Below, one piece after another: positions 31,804 to 35,984 of a DNA stretch of 35,984 nucleotides. Made by a program: the position numbers and the translations under genes. The stretch comes from Bacteroidales bacterium (GTDB lineage: Bacteria; Bacteroidota; Bacteroidia; Bacteroidales; F082), in contig JAUXMV010000051.1 in assembly GCA_030683155.1 (NCBI GenBank), positions 1 to 35,984 of the forward strand, given 5' to 3'. Positions within the stretch are counted from its first letter, which is position 1. The number at the start of each line of letters is the position of its first letter. Below the pieces are notes generated by a model. The model saw only the letters and a list, made by a program, of their open reading frames with translations. It did not search any database and had not been told where the DNA came from.

Positions 31804-31910
31804 GTAATTTCAGAAAAAGTACAAATAAACCAACGTTATTCAGACAAGCTCAAGGTACAGAAACATAAAAATAAGGAAGCTGTAGGCGATTATACTGACA
31901 CCACATTTAC

Positions 31911-31944
31911 AAAACCCTGCCATGCATGCATCAGGCAGGGTTTT
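31911..31944 (+). terminator. Terminator after the GT76-like gene
   Basis: AAAACCCTGCC and GGCAGGGTTTT form a perfect 11-bp stem with a 12-base loop (itself containing ATGCATGCAT), followed by 'cttgtttt'. Confidence 0.75.
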
Positions 31945-32111
31945 CTTGTTTTCGGCCAGCCCGGTAAGCCTGAAAGCTGAGTTAAAACACGAACGGGAGC
32001 GCAACCGTCATTATCAATTCAGAACCACTCTACGTAAAGCGTAATACACTGTTTTGCAACACATAAAATTGATAAATCATTCGCTGCCCCAAAATTTAAC
32101 AGTTGAAACCC

Positions 32112-32142
32112 TTGCTTTTTTTAAAAGTTTTGCTTACCATTG
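32112..32142 (+). promoter_or_regulatory. Possible promoter upstream of the small Cys-rich ORF
   Basis: TTG at 32112-32114, 20 bp, then TACCATTG (one mismatch from TAnnTTTG). The rest of 31945-32111 shows no other feature. Confidence 0.35.
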
Positions 32143-32163
32143 CTACCTAAAACAAACCAAACA

Positions 32164-32373
32164 ATGTGCGCGACACAAAACAGCTACCTACTCCCCCGCA
32201 AAACCAAAAATTTTGGTGGATTAGCAAAGGAAGAAGCCTTATTGGCTGCTTGCTGTCATGGACTTTTCGGATTAATTTTATATTGCAATCAATTTGTGCC
32301 TTGTTGCACAACAAAATATATTTTCAGGCTGGGGAAGAATAACTTTGAGTCTGTAGGCCGTCAGGTTTTTTGA
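32164..32373 (+). CDS. Doubtful small Cys-rich protein
   Basis: 69 codons from ATG, with CC pairs in LLAACCHGLFG and NQFVPCCTTKY, a hydrophobic middle and a basic end. I do not recognise a family, and composition does not clearly look like a coding gene. Support comes only from a weak promoter ~20 nt upstream and the absence of other genes in the 590-bp gap. It could be a small membrane or precursor-type peptide, or chance. Confidence 0.28.
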   Translation: MCATQNSYLLPRKTKNFGGLAKEEALLAACCHGLFGLILYCNQFVPCCTTKYIFRLGKNNFESVGRQVF

Positions 32374-32439
32374 TGTGGTTCGGGCGGACGGTGAATGAAA
32401 CACAATCATAAAAAATTTATTAACCAGTTAATTTTTTCA

Positions 32440-33402
32440 ATGATGACAAAAAAAATCTTAGGTTTGATTTTCCTGTTTTCAGTAATTTCTGCTACGAGAA
32501 CAACAGAGGCGCAGACTTACCGTCCCATGTTACAAGATAGTGTGCGATGGATCATCGTTTTGAACGATAATCTTACTCCCTTTAGTGATGACGATAGATG
32601 GGAATATTTTGCCCAGGGTGACACTCTGGTCGAAAACATTTTATACAAAAAAATATACCATCGTTTTCTTGAATCAAAGTATGGAAAACAGCCACCTTTC
32701 CAAGCCGTTTCTCCCTATGTTTTGTTTGGTTTGATGAGAGAAGATACGCTGACCCGCCAGGTTCTCGGGATTCTACTACCTACCGAAGGTGGTTATTACA
32801 GTGAATGTCCGACCGGTTTGGAAACTTTGATGTACGATTTTTCGCTGAATGTTGGAGATACAATTAATCATTTTTGTACAATTCCTGAAGGGTGTGGAGA
32901 GGTCAATATCAATTCAATGGGTGAACTTATTATGTTTGGCATTAGCACCCAATGGTTTGAGGTTGCAAGCGGTTGCTCGTGGGGCAGATTGTATGAGGGG
33001 ATTGGGTCTAGTTACGGGCTTTGGGAAGCAATGTTTACGCCTGTCAAATCTCAATATCTTTCGTATACTTTTTTAGAATATTATTGCCCCGATGCAGTTT
33101 GCCCATTTATTGTTGGGACAAAAGAGCTGGAAGCGAATGATAGAAATCTAAAGGTTTTCCCCAACCCTACCAATGACAAGATAACCATTGAAATTTCCGA
33201 TACTCAAAGTCCGGTTGAAATGATGATCTATGATGCAAAGGGATTATGCCATAAATCACAACAGTTTGACCAGTCGGGTAATGGTACTTTTCAGGTAGAT
33301 ATATCCTCCTTGCCCTTAGGTATTTACCTGCTGCAAATTCAAACAAAATCAACCACTTACACGCAAAAAATAATAAAAGCAAACCGGGCAACAGCTTATT
33401 AA
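32440..33402 (+). CDS. Secreted protein with T9SS C-terminal sorting domain (paralogue 1)
   Basis: 320 residues from the preferred ATG, which gives a normal signal peptide ending at TTEAQ; a longer frame starts 15 codons upstream at 32395 with an unusually long N-region. The mature part begins QTYRPMLQDSVRW and has the repeated pattern DTLVENILYKKIYHR, LMYDFSLNVGDTI and LYEGIGSSYG. The last ~75 residues are a type A T9SS sorting domain: LKVFPNPTNDKITIEIS, ...SLPLGIYLLQIQTK, YTQKIIKA. It should cross the outer membrane through T9SS and be anchored or released. The function of the body is unknown. It is a tandem paralogue of the next gene. Confidence 0.8.
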   Translation: MMTKKILGLIFLFSVISATRTTEAQTYRPMLQDSVRWIIVLNDNLTPFSDDDRWEYFAQGDTLVENILYKKIYHRFLESKYGKQPPFQAVSPYVLFGLMREDTLTRQVLGILLPTEGGYYSECPTGLETLMYDFSLNVGDTINHFCTIPEGCGEVNINSMGELIMFGISTQWFEVASGCSWGRLYEGIGSSYGLWEAMFTPVKSQYLSYTFLEYYCPDAVCPFIVGTKELEANDRNLKVFPNPTNDKITIEISDTQSPVEMMIYDAKGLCHKSQQFDQSGNGTFQVDISSLPLGIYLLQIQTKSTTYTQKIIKANRATAY

Positions 33403-33455
33403 CAGCATCGGTTTTAATTAAAGAATTCATTAATTTCACCAAAAAATATATCATT

Positions 33456-34403
33456 ATGAAACGATTAATCAGACCAACGCTATTATTGCTGACCATAATG
33501 TTTTTGCTGTTTTCTGTCTCTTATGGTCAAACCTATAAGCCATTTCTTGAAGGTAGTAAACAGTGGAATATCATGATTACTTCATACGCTTATGGTGGTT
33601 CCGTGGCAACGATGAACACATTGCAGTTGCACATCACAGCAAATGATACCCTTATCAACGATACAGTCTATCGAAAAGTTGTCAATACCGGATATAGCGA
33701 TGGTGCTTATCCTTCGGGTGTTAACGGATATATCAGGGAGGTTATTGATGAAAAGAAAGTTTATTTCAGAGAAAACTTTGCGCTGTTTTATCCGCCAAAA
33801 GACAGATTGCTTTATGACTTTTCACTTGAGACAGGCGACACTACCGAAATATTTGGCTTGCATCATTGCACATGGAATTCGAATACCTTTAAGGTCATTT
33901 CAACGGGTACAATTAACTTATTGAACGATGAAGTGCGAAAAACATGGTATCTTGAGCCCATCGGTGATAATGCGCAAGAAGCGGATCTATGGATTGAGGG
34001 AATAGGAAGCATGAACGGAATGCTGTTTCCGGGTTGCAGTCAATTGGCAACCATCTCCTTCTCGCTTGATTTGTTGTGCTATTACGAAGATGATTTAAAT
34101 CTATACATGTCGTATGACAGTTGCTTTATTGACTGGACAACAGGTCTCGAAGCCCAGGTAGAAAACAGTATCAAATTGTATCCCAATCCTGCAAGAGACC
34201 AAGTTACAGTAAGCCTTCACGAAGAGTTTCAAAATGTAGCCATCTATCACATTTATAATATGGATGGGGCTAAGCTTGTTGAGGGCAGATTTTGTGAGAA
34301 ATCGGTTACTATTCCATTAGAGAATATTAAATCTGGGGTATACTTCATTTATATTCAATACAATACAACTGTATTAAGATCAAAACTTATTATTAGCCAT
34401 TAA
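33456..34403 (+). CDS. Secreted protein with T9SS C-terminal sorting domain (paralogue 2)
   Basis: 315 residues with a signal peptide ending VSYGQ, then QTYKPFLEGSKQWNI. It shares with the preceding gene the segments NDTLINDTVYRKV, LLYDFSLETGDTTEI and WIEGIGSMNG, so the two arose by duplication. The sorting domain at the C terminus reads IKLYPNPARDQVTVSLH, IYNMDGAKLVEG, IKSGVYFIYIQ, LRSKLIISH. Unknown function; probably surface-exposed or secreted. Same strand with a ~50-bp gap to its paralogue and 13 bp to the next gene, suggesting one operon. Confidence 0.8.
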   Translation: MKRLIRPTLLLLTIMFLLFSVSYGQTYKPFLEGSKQWNIMITSYAYGGSVATMNTLQLHITANDTLINDTVYRKVVNTGYSDGAYPSGVNGYIREVIDEKKVYFRENFALFYPPKDRLLYDFSLETGDTTEIFGLHHCTWNSNTFKVISTGTINLLNDEVRKTWYLEPIGDNAQEADLWIEGIGSMNGMLFPGCSQLATISFSLDLLCYYEDDLNLYMSYDSCFIDWTTGLEAQVENSIKLYPNPARDQVTVSLHEEFQNVAIYHIYNMDGAKLVEGRFCEKSVTIPLENIKSGVYFIYIQYNTTVLRSKLIISH

Positions 34404-34416
34404 AATACAAGAAGTT

Positions 34417-35703
34417 ATGAAACATAAATTTACGTTTTTCTTAATGCTCATTTTTGCAAGTGCAAATTCATATGCACAAAATGAAATTTGGGAAACTCAA
34501 TTGAATGCGCATAACATCACCTATCTCGACCGTATTTATTTTCTTGACGAAAATTATGGTTGGACTATTTGGGGCTGCTATTTTTTTACCTCAGACGGTG
34601 GCGAAAACTGGTATCTTGATCCTAGTTGTTTGTCTTCCAATCATTCGGGCTCTGATATTGTGTTTATAAACCAGGATACCGGGTTTATTGCGGGGGGAAA
34701 TGGTACTATTCATAAAACTACTAATGGCGGCCTAAGCTGGATGCCAATACAAACACCTGCAACTCAAAATGTAATCAAACTGTTTTTTGTGGATGAATAT
34801 AACGGATGGGCTACATTAGGTCAATATAGCGAAGGCAATATTCTTCATACCAGTGATGGAGGAAATACCTGGGAAATAATAGAAATACAGATTGATGGGA
34901 TACAATCCATATTTTTCATTGATAATAACATAGGCTGGCTTATTGGATGGTTAGGCCCTCCTATTGGGAAAGGTGTAATTTTGAAAACAACAAATGCCGG
35001 TGAAGATTTTGAAATACAATATACTGCAGATTTTTATAATTATTTTGAAGGTTTATTTTTTATTTCTGAACAAATTGGTTGGGCTGTTGGATATAAAAAT
35101 TCAATGGATTACCTGGTCCTACATACCGAGAACGGCGGAGCAACCTGGACAGAGCAAACCCTCCCGGATAATCACTATGGAACTCCAACTCAAGCCAATT
35201 GTGTATATTTCGCAGATGATACAACTGGCTGGATTGGTACATCCGGGCCTGGTGGAGGGGCCATCTACTTCACAAACGATGGTGGCCAGAACTGGCATGT
35301 TCAACAACTCTTTTCACAAGCAGTTTTTGATATTCAGATGCTTAACAGGGATACCGGCTGGGCCGTTGGTTCTGGTTTTGTTTACCATACCACAAATGGC
35401 TCATTAATTACAAATGTAATTGAAAATCAAGCTACAGAAAAACAATTTAAAATTACACCAAACCCTGTAACCAATACTTTTCACATTGAAACCAACAGTG
35501 CAATTTCTTGTGAGAATTGTCAGTTGGAAATTACAAATATTACCGGAAATTCCATTCTTCGGTTAAGCAGTATTTCTTTTGAAGCAATCACCTCTAAATC
35601 CATTGACCTATCAAACTACCCTGCCGGAATTTACTTTGTCACAATCCGGTACGAATCCAATCATCAAATCAAATGTTTCAATCAAAAAATTATTAGGCTA
35701 TGA
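34417..35703 (+). CDS. Secreted YCF48/BNR-type beta-propeller protein with T9SS sorting domain
   Basis: 428 residues. A signal peptide ends NSYAQ. The body has at least five repeats with the pattern GW...F.T.DGG..W (TSDGGENWYLD, TTNGGLSWMPI, TSDGGNTWEII, TENGGATWTEQ, TNDGGQNWHVQ) alternating with FIDNNIGW or VDEYNGWATLG strands, as in YCF48/photosystem-stability and BNR propellers. The final ~80 residues are a T9SS sorting domain (FKITPNPVTNTFHIE, SNYPAGIYFVTIRY, FNQKIIRL). It is probably a secreted adhesin or binding protein; no catalytic motif was seen. Confidence 0.83.
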   Translation: MKHKFTFFLMLIFASANSYAQNEIWETQLNAHNITYLDRIYFLDENYGWTIWGCYFFTSDGGENWYLDPSCLSSNHSGSDIVFINQDTGFIAGGNGTIHKTTNGGLSWMPIQTPATQNVIKLFFVDEYNGWATLGQYSEGNILHTSDGGNTWEIIEIQIDGIQSIFFIDNNIGWLIGWLGPPIGKGVILKTTNAGEDFEIQYTADFYNYFEGLFFISEQIGWAVGYKNSMDYLVLHTENGGATWTEQTLPDNHYGTPTQANCVYFADDTTGWIGTSGPGGGAIYFTNDGGQNWHVQQLFSQAVFDIQMLNRDTGWAVGSGFVYHTTNGSLITNVIENQATEKQFKITPNPVTNTFHIETNSAISCENCQLEITNITGNSILRLSSISFEAITSKSIDLSNYPAGIYFVTIRYESNHQIKCFNQKIIRL

Positions 35704-35843
35704 AAAAGTTAACAGGTGTTTTTATACTTCTGTTTTTGTTGTGCATCACATTGACTGCCCAGCTCCACATCGAAGCCTCTCCACTGTCCTTCACTTTTGG
35801 CGGCAAAAGGCAGTCCGATATCACTTACTATTCCAATGTTTAG
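35700..35843 (+). pseudogene. Start of another exported protein, cut off by a junction
   Basis: The ATG overlaps the stop of the propeller gene (ATGA). About 20 codons encode a convincing signal peptide (MKKLTGVFILLFLLC then ITLTAQ). After the Gln the sequence changes to the complement of an unrelated minus-strand gene and reaches a stop at codon 48. The mature protein is therefore missing, either by rearrangement or by an assembly error. Confidence 0.6.
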
Positions 35844-35984
35844 CTCTCCAACCGGATCAGGGTTTGTGATTTCGGGCATCGAAGCGCCTACATCCTCATG
35901 CCACCTTTTTACCATTGCATCGTAGGTGCCATCTGCTTTTATTTCTGCAAGAAAGCGATTGAATTCTTCCTTCAGCGCAATGGA
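35709..35984 (-). pseudogene. Partial solute-binding protein (SBP_bac_3-type), truncated at a junction and at the window edge
   Basis: Read on the minus strand from the window edge, the frame gives LKEEFNRFLAEIKADGTYDAM then VKRW, typical of the end of a family-3 periplasmic solute-binding domain. It is followed by a second domain start, GELNIGIVSDIGLPF then EGQWRGFDVEL, as in two-domain amino-acid-type binding proteins. The similarity stops at GFDVEL, near 35760; the last ~17 codons are the complement of a signal-peptide gene on the plus strand and run to a chance stop. Its 5' part lies outside the window. Confidence 0.7.

Overview
The window looks like chromosome of a Bacteroidota bacterium, most likely an anaerobic, Bacteroidales-like lineage; I do not assign a genus. 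The reasons are the many promoters of the Bacteroidetes type (TTTG, 19-21 bp, TAnnTTTG), the lack of clear Shine-Dalgarno sites, proteins with type IX secretion (T9SS) C-terminal sorting domains, a DUF4270 lipoprotein, a stand-alone half-size GT5 glycogen synthase, and the gene order yceD-rpmF-plsX-fabH.

Layout. (1) 1-7.8 kb is an accessory region of toxin-like and stress genes: a HEPN/MNT pair embedded in four copies or fragments of a structured GC-rich repeat, a class II Fic protein behind a striking 70-bp-period operator array, a small lipoprotein, a HipB/HipA pair, a thioredoxin-fold lipoprotein and a BRO-N/DinD-like protein. (2) 7.98-15.0 kb (minus strand) is one tightly overlapping operon: PqqD-like protein, ATP-grasp ligase, fold-III PLP decarboxylase, urea-transporter/M23-peptidase fusion, TPR/outer-membrane barrel and TPR protein. 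It is preceded by an AraC-type regulator and reads like a peptide- or amino-acid-derived metabolite pathway with its own envelope machinery. It is the best candidate here for an undescribed system. (3) 16.2-19.0 kb (minus strand) is the housekeeping lipid/ribosome cluster yceD-rpmF-plsX-fabH, with a MITE-like inverted-repeat element touching the fabH stop. (4) 19.3-26.7 kb (plus strand) holds proline dehydrogenase, the GT5 half glycogen synthase, a DUF4270 lipoprotein, glmS and etfB-etfA, ending in a 28-bp perfect-stem terminator. (5) 27.2-28.6 kb is a second class II Fic gene with a perfect palindrome over its -10-like (-7) box. (6) 28.7-31.8 kb holds two membrane mannosyltransferase-like proteins (GT22-like and GT76/PIG-V-like) separated by a REP-like palindromic block. 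(7) 32.1-35.7 kb holds a doubtful small Cys-rich ORF and three secreted proteins with T9SS sorting domains, two of them tandem paralogues.

At the right end, around 35757-35763, a plus-strand signal-peptide gene is fused head-on to a truncated minus-strand solute-binding-protein gene. This is either a rearrangement breakpoint or an assembly chimera.

No rRNA, tRNA, CRISPR array or intact transposase was recognised. All family assignments were made by eye from motifs; no database search was run.
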